A stretch of 64,000 nucleotides of DNA from Fragilaria crotonensis. Its lineage: Eukaryota; Bacillariophyta; Fragilariophyceae; Fragilariales; Fragilariaceae. Shown one piece after another: positions 23,122-33,156 of the stretch. The stretch is from positions 1-64,000 of the forward strand of contig JAKSYS010000015.1 in the NCBI GenBank assembly GCA_022925895.1, written 5' to 3'. Positions within the stretch are counted from its first letter, which is position 1, and each line of letters begins with the position of its first letter. The notes below the pieces were generated by a model. It ran no database searches. It was not told the DNA's origin and worked only from the letters and a program-made list of their open reading frames with translations. The translations under genes were made by a program, and so were the position numbers.

Positions 23122-23958
23122 AAGCCCCAAATATACAGGGTGCAGGGTCCCCATTGTAATGAAAAATCTGAGGGCTGCATTGGAGATGCAGAACAAACCT
23201 TCTGTCAAGGAATGTTGAGGGTGTATCAGAAATGTTTTTGACACCCTAGATTTTGTAGTGAGCTTACTTGTTGGTTGAAAGGCAAGTCAGTGCACAAGCC
23301 CCAAATATACAGGGTGCAGGGTCCCCATTGTAATGCAAAATCTGAGGGCTGCATTGGAGATGCAGAACAAATCTTCTGTCAAGGATTGTTAAGGGTGTAT
23401 CAGAAATGTTTTTGACACCCTAGGTTTTTTTGTAGTGAGCTTACTTATTGGTTGAAAGACAAGTTAGTGCACAAGCCCCAAATATACAGGGTGCGGGGAC
23501 CCCTTTGTAATGCAAAATCTGAGGGCTGAATGAAAGATGCAGAAAAAATGTTCTGCCAGAGTTTGTCAAGTTTGCATTGATGATACCGACGGCATCCTTT
23601 GATTGGAGTGGGTATATATACCCATTGACTAGTGTGCAATTCAGTGGGTAATTTGCCACAATTGCCGATACAGGGTTTTTTGATTAATGAATATTCTGCA
23701 GTCAGACATTAATATTCTGCAGAATTGTACTGTTGTATTTTGTTGAGTGTGTATGGATTGTATTGATGGCATCCTGAGATCCTTTCAACCTTTTTTGCTC
23801 ATTGACTTCTTGAAGATTCAATTATGATGCCAAAATGCGAACAAAAAATACACAAAAATGATCAATACTCATTGGATTTTGGATTTTTAAAAAATCAAAA
23901 ACTGGCATTTACTCCATCATCAAATGCCTGAGACTCATTTACAGAAGCTCCAGCAACG
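23122..23958 (+). repeat. Left arm of a 1.84-kb hairpin
   Basis: An 837-bp arm that is the inverted copy of 24120-24957, about 99% identical by eye. It contains three tandem units starting at about 23122, 23296 and 23473 (periods 174 and 177 bp), each with 'AAGCCCCAAATATACAGGGT' and 'GGGTGTATCAGAAATGTTTT'. The spacer between the arms is 161 bp (23959-24119). Confidence 0.92.
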
Positions 23959-24119
23959 AAAGTCAATGCTAGGGTTGTTATAGTGCAACTGACAAGCTCA
24001 GAACATAAAGTACTTCTGATTTGTGTGATTACAACACTAGTAGATAACATGTGATCGCATCCTAAATTTCACATTAACTTATGTCGCTAACACCAACACT
24101 AACTCCCAAAGCAAATATT

Positions 24120-24957
24120 GTTGCGGGAGCTTCAGCCAATGAGTCTCAGGCATTTGATGATGGAGTAAATGCCAGTTTTTGATTTTTTAAAAATCCAAAA
24201 TCCATTGAGTATTGATCATTTTTGTGTATTTTTTTGTTCGCATTTTGGCATCATAATTGAATCTTCAAGAAGTCAATGAGCAAAAAAGGTTGAAAGGATC
24301 TCAGGATGCCATCAATACAATCCATACACACTCAACAAAATACAACAGTACAATTCTGCAGAATATTAATGTCTGACTGCAGAATATTCATTAATCAAAA
24401 ACCCTGTATCGGCAATTGTGGCAAATTACCCACTGAATTGCACACTAGTCAATGGGTATATATACCCACTCCAATCAAAGGATGCCGTCGGTATCATCAA
24501 TGCAAACTTGACAAACTCTGGCAGAACATTTTTTCTGCATCTTTCATTCAGCCCTCAGATTTTGCATTACAAAGGGGTCCCCGCACCCTGTATATTTGGG
24601 GCTTGTGCACTATCTTGTCTTTCAACCAATAAGTAAGCTCACTACAAAAAAACCTAGGGTGTCAAAAACATTTCTGATACACCCTTAACAATCCTTGACA
24701 GAAGATTTGTTCTGCATCTCCAATGCAGCCCTCAGATTTTGCATTACAATGGGGACCCTGCACCCTGTATATTTGGGGCTTGTGCACTGACTTGCCTTTC
24801 AACCAATAAGTAAGCTCACTACAAAAATCCTAGGGTGTCAAAAACATTTCTGATACACCCTCAACATTCCTTGACAGAAGATTTGTTCTGCATCTCCAAT
24901 GCAGCCCTCAGATTTTTCATTACAATGGGGACTCTGCACCCTGTATATTTGGGGCTT
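24120..24957 (-). repeat. Right arm of the 1.84-kb hairpin
   Basis: Inverted partner of 23122-23958. Visible differences are about ten small substitutions and run-length changes. Mirrored 72-residue open frames in the two arms (23441-23659 and 24418-24636) follow from the duplication and are not taken as genes. Confidence 0.92.
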
Positions 24958-26200
24958 GGCTGTGCATCGCCTTGTGATTCAACCAATAAGTAAGCTCACT
25001 ACAAAAAATCCAAGGGTGTCATGATTATCACCAATGCAACTGAAAGAGACTTTGACAGGACCATCTTCCGCATCTCCAAGTCTGACCACAGAATATGAAT
25101 TGAAGTGGGAACCCCCAATCTGCAAAAGTTGTGTACTCCGGGGTTTTGCATACTTGTTTGCGCAACAGTCAGTTTGTATTGAAAGTTGTTAGAATCAAGA
25201 AGGGTCAACAAAACAACTGAAGAAAATACAACAAACACTGACAGAATAATTTCTCCATGCCCATAGCTGACCGCAGTTTTTGCATTTGAGCACGGATCCT
25301 ACACCAAGTAAACAAGTGTGCTGGATTTGCTTGTGCACTGAGTTTACCAGAAGTCAGTTACCATCAATGGGTGTCATCAATACCACACATAATAAAAACT
25401 CAACAAATATTGACCAAAACTTTCCAATTCCCAGGTTGACCACAGATTTTGCACCTCTTTAACTAGGATCCCACACCCAAAGTGTTGATTTGTGCATTGA
25501 ATTCAACAAGTGTTGATGGGCATGGATAGTACTGACAATCAAAGGGTGCTGTCAATACACCCAATACACACTTAAGAAACCATCATGATGACAGCTAGTT
25601 TTCATTTCCAAAATGAGAATTTCTGCATAGTATTTTTATTGCATTCTGGGATCATGCATTGAATCTTGTTCAAGAAGTCAATGAGCTTGGAAAGTGAAGC
25701 GCTTCCAAGGATGCCATCAAGCAATACAATCAATGCACACCAAGCAACCCACACCAGTACAATTTTGTTTTATCTCACTGTCTGCCTACTGAATATCATC
25801 CATTTAAGTGGAAAGCATCAAATGTGCTATAGTTGCAAATTGCTCATTGAATTGCCCACTAGTCAATCAGTTTGCATATCCATTGCAATCAATGGCTGCC
25901 GTCAGTACTACGACCAAAAAATCTTCATAATTCCTGACAGTTGCATTTTTTGCATCTCCATTTCAGCCCTCACATTTTGCATTTACAAAGGAATTTGGCA
26001 CCCAGGACATGCTGTTCTTTGGGATTGAGGCACATTGATTTGTGTACTAGTCTATGAGTAAGCTTAGTACATACAATCCAAGGGTGCCATCAATATCACC
26101 AATGAAGCATTGATAGGACTATTTTCTGCAACTCCAAGTCTGAACACAGAATATGAATTAAATTGGGGATTGTGACAATCAACATTGATTTGCGCCTCGC
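24958..26200 (+). repeat. Older, degenerate copies of the hairpin-arm units
   Basis: The right arm is followed by weaker copies of the same sequence. 'CAAGAAGTCAATGAG' recurs near 25672, about 1.41 kb after its arm copy near 24267. 'CACTAGTCAATC' recurs near 25857, and 'AAGGGTGCCATCAATATCACC' near 26082 matches 25012. This points to several rounds of duplication before the young inversion. Confidence 0.7.
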
Positions 26201-26289
26201 ACCACACTAGGAAATGGTACTGGAGTGCCCTATGGCTACTAGCTACAGGATACAGGATACTTGGAGAAATGGAGTGCAATGGTCGATTC

Positions 26290-26458
26290 GTGTGGGCAGG
26301 TTAGACCACCCATTACCCACCCACGATTTGCGCAGTGGAGCTTGGACCACCCATACCCACACACCCACTGGTTGGGCGTGCCCATACCCACCCATTATCC
26401 ATGGGTATGGGTGGGTACTGGGTGGGTACTGGGTATGGGTACCCAGTGCAGGACTCTG
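26290..26458 (-). repeat. Right subterminal and terminal repeat of the hAT-like element
   Basis: Clustered 'CCCATTACCCACCCA' and 'GGGTATGGGTGGGTACTGG' words, ending in TACCCAGTGCAGGACTCTG at 26458, the inverse of the left terminus. Confidence 0.65.
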
Positions 26459-27040
26459 GTGTGGACTGTGGACTACTGACTACACGTACTGTATACTGCT
26501 ACAGCGCTCATATAATAACGACAGTCCGTAATACGGATGACAATACGGACTCCGTATTGTCATCGACACGGCTATGCTACAGGCGTACTTGAGCTTCGAG
26601 TATAGTCGAGTACTGGTGCTCGACGTGTCCGGGTATGGAGTCATCTTACAAGAAGCACGATGTTTCAACTAGCTTAAATCTTTGGAATCTATTGGATCCG
26701 TTTAGCATATGAGACAGAGTGATGATTGAGATGACATCGAACGCCACCAATAGAATTCAGATGACAATAAATGGTCATTCCGACGTAGATTGATTGCATG
26801 CACGTATGGCTCGCGTCGTGATCCCTGTAGCGAAGGACTGATGGACGTGTTTGGAAAGCCCGCCACATTGAGAAAGAGACCATGTCAACACGCCGCAAAT
26901 ATTGTCACAAATGCAGCGTACTTCCGTTGGAGAGATGAATCTGTTTTCATGATGCAGAACTGTATTCTCGACTCATCAACCAAGCTTTAACAATATCAGG
27001 TCACAACAACACCAGATAGTACCATATTGCACCTGCGACT
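26459..27040. other. Intergenic; contains a perfect 29-base palindrome
   Basis: No gene seen. 26536-26564 is GATGACAATACGGA, one C, then its exact inverse. The remainder is probably 3' UTR of the AlkB gene and unique sequence. Confidence 0.55.
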
Positions 27041-27867
27041 TTAGGATTCATCCTCGTGCTCACTTGAACGATACCTCCATCCACCACTCTCATCCTCGGC
27101 AGTATCTACCTTGCGACGAGTATGCAACAAATGTCGCATGGTAATGGAAACTCGTCGATAATTCACATCACGACAGATGGGTTCTTGGCCATCAATGTAC
27201 ACCCACTTGTATTTGGATATACCGTGACGATAGTCATTGCGAGCTTCATCTTCCAAAATCAACAAGGAACCTGGTTCCAACAGTATTTTTGAATATCCCA
27301 GTACTCATGACATTGATTGGTCCGCAGTTTGGGTTTCTTGAGAGTCATGTACACTGGACTGACTAAGGACAGTGTCAGAATGATGGGTCCAAAGGCATTG
27401 TAATCTTCGAAATGCGATGCAATGCCCAAATTGTTGAGATATTCATTCACAAGAATTTGTGACGGAAAGCCCTGTTCTCCAAAGAATTCTTGGCATTTGG
27501 GAGCCAGAAATGGTAGGAGTCCCTCCAAGTCTAATGAGAACGGCGTTTCTTCTTCCTTTTCACCAGGTTGTAGGAGTTTGTTTCGGTAATTCGTATGGTA
27601 ATATACCTCTCCATAGAATTGTTGTCGTCTCGCAAGAATCTTTTGCCATGGATGCTCATAGATGGCTGCCAGGAGCTCTTCTTGCTCGCGATCCGAATAG
27701 AAATTCCGGTAGTATCGCAAACCGTTAATCCTCACGAGTTCATTGGCTTCATTGCGCGGACACAGTTCATCCGGAACTGTGCAAGGTTTCAGAGAGGGAT
27801 GAGATATTTCGACAGCAAGATTAGTGTTATAGATGAAAGGTGAAGGATCTGCTTCTGGAGCTGACAT
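27041..27867 (-). CDS. AlkB-type 2-oxoglutarate/Fe(II) oxygenase, one frame break
   Basis: AlkB-family enzymes oxidatively demethylate nucleic acids or proteins using Fe(II) and 2-oxoglutarate. The ATG at 27867 is the first in frame. Recognisable parts are 'INGLRYYRNFYSDREQEELL' (about 47-66), 'ILVNEYLNNLG' (138-148), the iron ligands 'SHFEDYNAFGPIILTLSL' (H152) and, after 27280, 'LEPGSLLILEDEARNDYRHG' with the second His and 'RRVSITMRH' with the 2OG-binding Arg. The join needs one more A in the A5 run near 27284 ('DIQK' to 'ILLEPG'), so one base seems missing. The first motif reads H-F-E-D, so the carboxylate spacing differs from the textbook HxD. It is divergent from the GNAT gene. The substrate cannot be told from sequence. 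Confidence 0.8.
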
Positions 27868-28217
27868 GGTGAAGTCGACGTGATGGTCCAAGTCCGGCTG
27901 AGGCCTGGGATTGGTTTATCATTTCATATATTTTCCTGTATTTCAAAAATACATCTTCGATGTTGCTCATTTTTGTTGAATGGTGGGAAACTGATGGTGA
28001 CGGTGCTTGATGTGGATTGTGGCAATATGGGAAAGACGCCGGTGCTAAGCGATACAGTAAAACCATGCAAGTACTCCGAGTACGAAGTATACAAGTACAG
28101 ATGTACTCGATCCTTGCGGATGCCCTGCACATCTCACTTTTGCTTACGTGTGCGCCTGTAGAAGTTCGCAGCGATGGCGAGCCGCCATCACTTACTAATC
28201 GCAGCAAAGAGTAACCA
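27868..28217. promoter_or_regulatory. Shared 350-bp divergent promoter region with a GTAC island
   Basis: It lies between the AlkB and GNAT start codons, so both promoters must be here. A GTAC cluster occupies 28069-28110 ('CAAGTACTCCGAGTACGAAG', 'CAAGTACAGATGTACTCG'). No TATA box is convincing. Confidence 0.45.
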
Positions 28218-29363
28218 ATGTTCCCGTTGCAAGTCACGAAGTACTGGTGTCTTCTCATACTCCTAGTAGCAGCAGCAGCCAATAGCTTATCGGTTCCAAT
28301 TTCGCAATCTCCAATGGCGCAGACTGCTACGTTGTCATCTAGTGATTTGATATTCCAAGAAATCACAGAAGAAAACTCGTCGTTGTTGTGGGAATTCCTC
28401 AGCATTGCGGCACATGAGGAAGATGTGAGCGTCGTCAGATCCAATCCTGCTCTTGCTCGATATGCTGCAGAATTCGACGTACGAAAAGACTTTGGTTTTG
28501 TAGCGTACAACGCGGATCATCCTGATTCTGCACTGGGAGCTATTTGGGCACGACAATGGCATGACCCCCAAAATCGAGGCTTCGCCTTCGTATCCGACGA
28601 CATACCCGAACTTGCATTTGGTGTCAGATCTGAATATCAAGGGAAAGGAATTGGAACTGCCTTGCTGCAAAAGCTATTGGATTACGCGTCGTCTCAACGA
28701 CACGTACCGGCTGTGAGTCTCAGTGTTCGAGATTCCAATCCTGCACTTCGACTGTACGAACGCTCGGGATTTCGGCGACTAGTGTCCGTCCCGAATCGAG
28801 TCGGTGGTCAATCCTTTACCATGGTCAATCTTTTTGATCACGACATTGTTGTTCTTCGATCCGTGATTCACAAGGATGATATTCCTTCAATACTCTCATT
28901 AATTCACAAAAAGGCTGAATTCGACATGACCATGGCAGATTCCATAACCCCCTTGACGGTCACGGAAGAGAAACTTGAAGCTGCTCTTCTCCAAATGCCA
29001 CAACACGCACATGTGATTTTGGCAGAACGTGCCACAGGTGGTCCCATTGGTATGGCATTGTACTATTGTCGCTTTTCGTCCTTTTCCGGTCAACCGCACC
29101 TATGGTTGGAGGACTTGTTTGTGAATGAGGAATGCCGAAGTCAAGGAGTGGGAACAATGTTATTGCATCAAGTTGCGGAAATTGCAAAGGCTCCGTCCAA
29201 CACGAATTGCTGCACCCACGTGGGGTGGGTTGCGAGTGCTCGAAACACGCGAGGCCTCTTGTTTTATGAGAAAATGGGCGCTCAAATTGTAGAACAGCAC
29301 GGGAATAGGTATACATTCCAGTGGCAGTTGGGCAACTCTACAACTGAGGCCAACGGATGCTGA
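28218..29363 (+). CDS. Tandem-GNAT N-acetyltransferase with signal peptide; C-terminal half SSAT-like
   Basis: This is an intact 381-residue protein with an ATG start. The N-terminus has a hydrophobic signal ('LLILLVAAAANSLS', residues 12-25). Two GNAT folds follow. The first, about 43-205, carries the acetyl-CoA loop 'RSEYQGKGIGTALL' (Q141-x-x-G144-x-G146) and 'NPALRLYERSGFR'. The second, about 211-370, carries 'LEDLFVNEECRSQGVGTMLL' (R307 to G312) and 'NTRGLLFYEKMGAQ'. The second half resembles spermidine/spermine N1-acetyltransferase ('LEDFFV', 'FYKRRGA' in human SSAT), so a polyamine or other small-amine substrate is plausible. The first half is a generic GNAT. Secretory or plastid routing is suggested by the signal, without a clear A|F motif. 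Confidence 0.82.
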   Translation: MFPLQVTKYWCLLILLVAAAANSLSVPISQSPMAQTATLSSSDLIFQEITEENSSLLWEFLSIAAHEEDVSVVRSNPALARYAAEFDVRKDFGFVAYNADHPDSALGAIWARQWHDPQNRGFAFVSDDIPELAFGVRSEYQGKGIGTALLQKLLDYASSQRHVPAVSLSVRDSNPALRLYERSGFRRLVSVPNRVGGQSFTMVNLFDHDIVVLRSVIHKDDIPSILSLIHKKAEFDMTMADSITPLTVTEEKLEAALLQMPQHAHVILAERATGGPIGMALYYCRFSSFSGQPHLWLEDLFVNEECRSQGVGTMLLHQVAEIAKAPSNTNCCTHVGWVASARNTRGLLFYEKMGAQIVEQHGNRYTFQWQLGNSTTEANGC

Positions 29364-30888
29364 CCTATTGCATCGATCCTGATCGTTGTCATGATTGTCG
29401 ACTTACAAAATGATACAATGTCTTGCTCATTGCCATGTACCGCATGATAAAGCATGGCATCTTTGAGATCCAGCAAAATTCTTACTTGAATTCTTAAGAT
29501 ATTATACAGTTTTGGTTGTACAACAAGCCGACTATCTCTAGTAGGAGCTCCATGCGAAGGGCATCGACTTAGACAACGACCGCATGGCAAAAGCGCAGCA
29601 ACGCTAATCTCCAGCATAATTCAGGCTAAACAGGTGACGATGTAACGATCTCGACAAACATCGCGAGCTGTCTATCCTTTTTTCACGACAACTGAAAGAA
29701 CTCCCGAGTATTTCAACCAATTGTTTCACGACGCCAAACTAGCCATCGACATCAGCGCAGACAAGAGGTGTGTCGCCATCGTTACCTACTGTATTCACAT
29801 TGCGCCTCGCTTAATTGACACTCAACCATGACGTACACATGGCCCTTTAATTTGGCAATGTGGAGGGGTGACAAGTTCTGGTCACTTGTCCATGTAGTGT
29901 GCGTTCGTTTTGATACCCAGTCCAGAACTGACATCAATCTGGCTGAGGACATACCGCTCTAACTTCCCGTGCTATGGGAATTTAGGATGATTGTCAGATC
30001 CTGGGTGTGAGCTGCACATGTCAATGCTGTTAGCAGCAGCTGAAAGGACGATATCGGAGTTAGACAACTTGACTATTGGAATTCTCCATTACTACCGGTA
30101 GATAGTGATGCTCAGAAGTAGAGCACTTTTCGAAGCGCGATGTGTTCGGCATTGCATGAAAGGGGAATTCACTCTCTCTAGAGAGAAACGAATACTACGT
30201 CTCCTTCTGCACTATGTCATCATATTCTGACATAATGACACAGGAGCAATACTTTATAGCTCCGATATACGATTTACCTGTTCTAAAACCCGGTTGCACC
30301 TAATATATATATAAATACGCGTAGCATATATATAAAGCAAATGCCCTCCTACCTGGTATGCAATACTACCAGTGCGTCGGCCCGTCGGCCCAACATAGAA
30401 CTCCTTGCTCCATGTGTTTAAGTTAGCTGATGGATCTTTGTTAGGTTTGTCCTCACATCGAGGTGCGCCGGTTGTTTTCAAGACACAGCATGGTATGAAA
30501 TGGATCTTTAAGTTGTAGCCGTACATTTTGTACCATGAATACTAATTGTGCACTCGAACCGCTTGATACGAGGTCGTAAATGAATCTTAAAATTCGACGA
30601 AGATTCATTCGCAGGCACGCGTTCGATTTTTTCGATGTGAATCACATCACGAGAAGATTCAACATCAAAAGCATGATTAGAAATCAAAAAATTGATTACT
30701 ACTGAGTAGTCAACATATTTATCTATGTATATGTTTGACATCTGAATGCATGACTCTGACATGAGGTTGTTGGTCGTAATCCTTGAATCAAACGAATCTT
30801 TGCGACAGGGATCCGTCACAAGTCATTCATCACTTGACGCTCACAGTCTTCGAACGTTGACATCAGGAGGTCATTGAACATTTCCAAC
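29364..30888. other. Intergenic, about 1.5 kb without a gene
   Basis: No open frame with recognisable content. AT-rich 'TATATATATA' runs lie at about 30300-30335. The last few hundred bases should contain the promoter of the 5'-nucleotidase. Confidence 0.5.
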
Positions 30889-32891
30889 ATGAAGGTAGCA
30901 TGTTTCTCGATTCTGGCTTTCCTGGCTGGAAGCGGCATCGAAGTCGCGGCCCAGGAGGATACGAAGGCAAACGTCAGGAAAGGTGGTTTCACTTTGCAGA
31001 TTCTTCACTCGTCTGACAACGAATCAAACTTTCAGGACCTCAACACACTGGAAGATAAGATCCTCAATTATGCGGCCATCGCAGAGCATTTGAAGAGGTT
31101 GGGCGAGATGGAAAAAGCTTACACTCTTCACTTGACTGCAGGTGACCACACACTTCCAGGGCCTTACTACAAGGCATCGGCCGAAGTCCCATACCTTGGA
31201 AAACCTGGCCTTGGTGATATCATCATGTACAACGCTATGGGGTTGGAAGCCAACGGTATGGGAAACCATGAATTTGATGGAGGGATTAATCAGTAAGTTC
31301 AGCTGCATCGTCCAGTGCAATAAGGTGTGTGAATAATCTTTCGTTGAGTTTCTCAACTTTGCGTGTGTCCCCTCTCAGATTTGCCGACATGCTTGCGACT
31401 GCGTTTTATCCTTTCATTGCGGCAAACTTGGACTTTTCCAAAGCCGTAACCACCGTTACTTCTATTAAGATTGCGCAAGATGCTGGCCCGTGCTCGGCCG
31501 CTAGAGGTGCCGTAACCAAGTCTTGCTTCATTAGACTTGACAACAAGGTCGTCGTGGGTCTCATTGGTCGTGCTCCGGCTGATTTCTTCAATGTCATTGC
31601 CGATCCTAAAAACACTATACCAGGAATTGATTTTGTCGGTGGTCGTGATCCTGTGACAAATCAGCCGCTCGTTTCGGCCGTTGGTCAAGTTCTTGAGCAA
31701 GTCGATCTCCTTGAAAGGCGAGGTGCCAATGTTATCATCCTTGTGGACCATGCTCAAGACTTTACCTTGGACCCCTTGAGTGCGGCAAGTTTGCGAGGTA
31801 TCGATATCATTGTTCAGGCTGGCTCGACTGGCTTCGTCGGACAATCCACTCCCACTGGCCCTTTCAACTTTCTTCGAGATGGTGATGTACCCACGGCACC
31901 GTACCCCGTCGTGCGCACGGACAAGGAAGGACGTACTGTTCTGGCCGTGAATAGCGATCAATTGTACCGCTACATCGGACATCTCCTCGTCAGATTCGAC
32001 AAGAATGGCAATTTGGTTTCATGGGACTCTCGCTCTGGACCAATTGCCACCACGGCAGAAGCTGTCGGTCTTCTGTCCAACGTTGTCAAAGGAAAGAAGT
32101 CGTCGTTGAGCAAGAGGAAGCGACAAAAGACGGTTCCTCAAGTGTACGCTGATCTCAAAGCTACGCCACTCATTACGGCAGCCTTCACGGTTGTCGGCAC
32201 CACCTCTGAAGAACTGAATGGCTTGCGAGCTGATGTTCGCACGAAGGAAACGAACTTGGGTCGTTTGGCTGCCGAGTCTAGTATTTGGGCCGCCCAAGAG
32301 TATGTTGATGCCAACGGACCAGCGGGAGTTACCGTTCAAATGGCATTGAAGAATGGTGGGGGAATTCGTGGCACAATCGAAGGACCTCAAATTACTGTTT
32401 TGGTGATCGAAGGAGCGTTGGCGTTTGACAACAAGCTGACCGTCGTTCGGCTAACCGCTACACAGTTGCTGGCTGCACTCGAGAATGCTTTCAGTCGCTT
32501 TCCTTCTGCAGACGGTCGCTTTGCCCAGCTTGCTGGTCTTCGAGTCACATTCGATCCATCTAAGCCTGGTTTGCAGGCACAGACAACCGTGTCTACGCCG
32601 TCGCGAGTGATTGAAATGGCTCAGGTGGACAGTGATGGCATTGTCGTTGATACGATTGTCTCATCCGGAACACTACAGGGTGACCCTGCTCGAACCTTTG
32701 TTTTGGCCACCAACAACTTCCTCACGACCGGTGGTGATGGATATGCCGCCTTCGCTGCCGCTACACAACTTGCGACCACGACATTGGGAGAGCAGCAGAT
32801 TTTGGAGGATTATATTTCTTCGGAACTTGGCGGAATCGTCGATATTCCCGATCCTCCTACTCCAGCAAATGTCATCAATGCCGCCGTGTAG
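30889..32891 (+). CDS. Secreted 5'-nucleotidase (metallophosphatase family), two exons
   Basis: This enzyme removes phosphate from nucleotides outside the cell, a phosphorus-scavenging role well known in diatoms. Exon 1 is 30889-31292 and exon 2 31379-32891. The 86-nt intron has a GTAAGT donor and CTCAG acceptor and splits the Gln of 'NQFADM' in phase 2. A signal peptide covers residues 1-21. Metallophosphatase motifs are 'LQILHSSDNES' (D43), 'LTAGDHTLPGPYY' (D86), 'GMGNHEFDGG' (124-133) and 'VDHAQD'. The C-terminal nucleotidase domain has 'RTKETNLGRL', 'NGGGIRGTI' and 'TGGDGYAAF'. The first motif lacks the usual DxH histidine, as in a bacterial subgroup with 'LHASDxE'. The C-terminus shows no obvious membrane anchor. 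Start chosen at the ATG heading the signal peptide. Confidence 0.88.
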
Positions 32892-33156
32892 TCGTCCATG
32901 TCATCGTTCAATTTCAATTCCTTGACAGGTGCATGCGCAGAAATTATTGAATTGAAATAAGTTTCATCTTTCATAGGTTCCTAAGTTCATAGGTCGGAGA
33001 GCTTGTGCAACAACCCTCACTATTGTTTTGATAGGTACGCATAGTATCACAACGTGTTGACAGTTTGCGCGTAGACTACGGTATTGGACGGTGTGCAGTT
33101 GACAGTAGCACAGTATATTGATTGACAAAAGCCATGCACTATTACATGTGTACGAC
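32892..33156. other. Spacer downstream of the 5'-nucleotidase
   Basis: Presumed 3' UTR and unique sequence up to the inverted-repeat-bounded segment. Nothing else seen. Confidence 0.4.

Larger units (their letters stand above)
21205..26458 (+). mobile_element. hAT-like element with transposase relic and an internal hairpin array
   Basis: The outer ends are 19-bp inverted repeats CAGAGTCCTGCACTGGGTA (21205-21223, and inverted ending at 26458), which begin CAGAG as hAT termini do. Both subterminal regions are packed with ACCCA/CCCATTACCC words (21218-21385 and 26290-26450), a likely transposase-binding zone. A degraded hAT transposase lies near 21.5-22.65 kb. No 8-bp target duplication is seen: the flanks are ATACATAT and GTGTGGAC. 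Either the copy has rearranged or the two ends belong to separate insertions. The repeat array at 23.1-26.2 kb lies entirely inside. Confidence 0.6.

Noticed and set aside
23441-23659. 72-residue open frame repeated almost identically, inverted, at 24418-24636
   Set aside because: Both copies lie in the hairpin arms and are explained by the inverted duplication; no motif or start context supports a gene.
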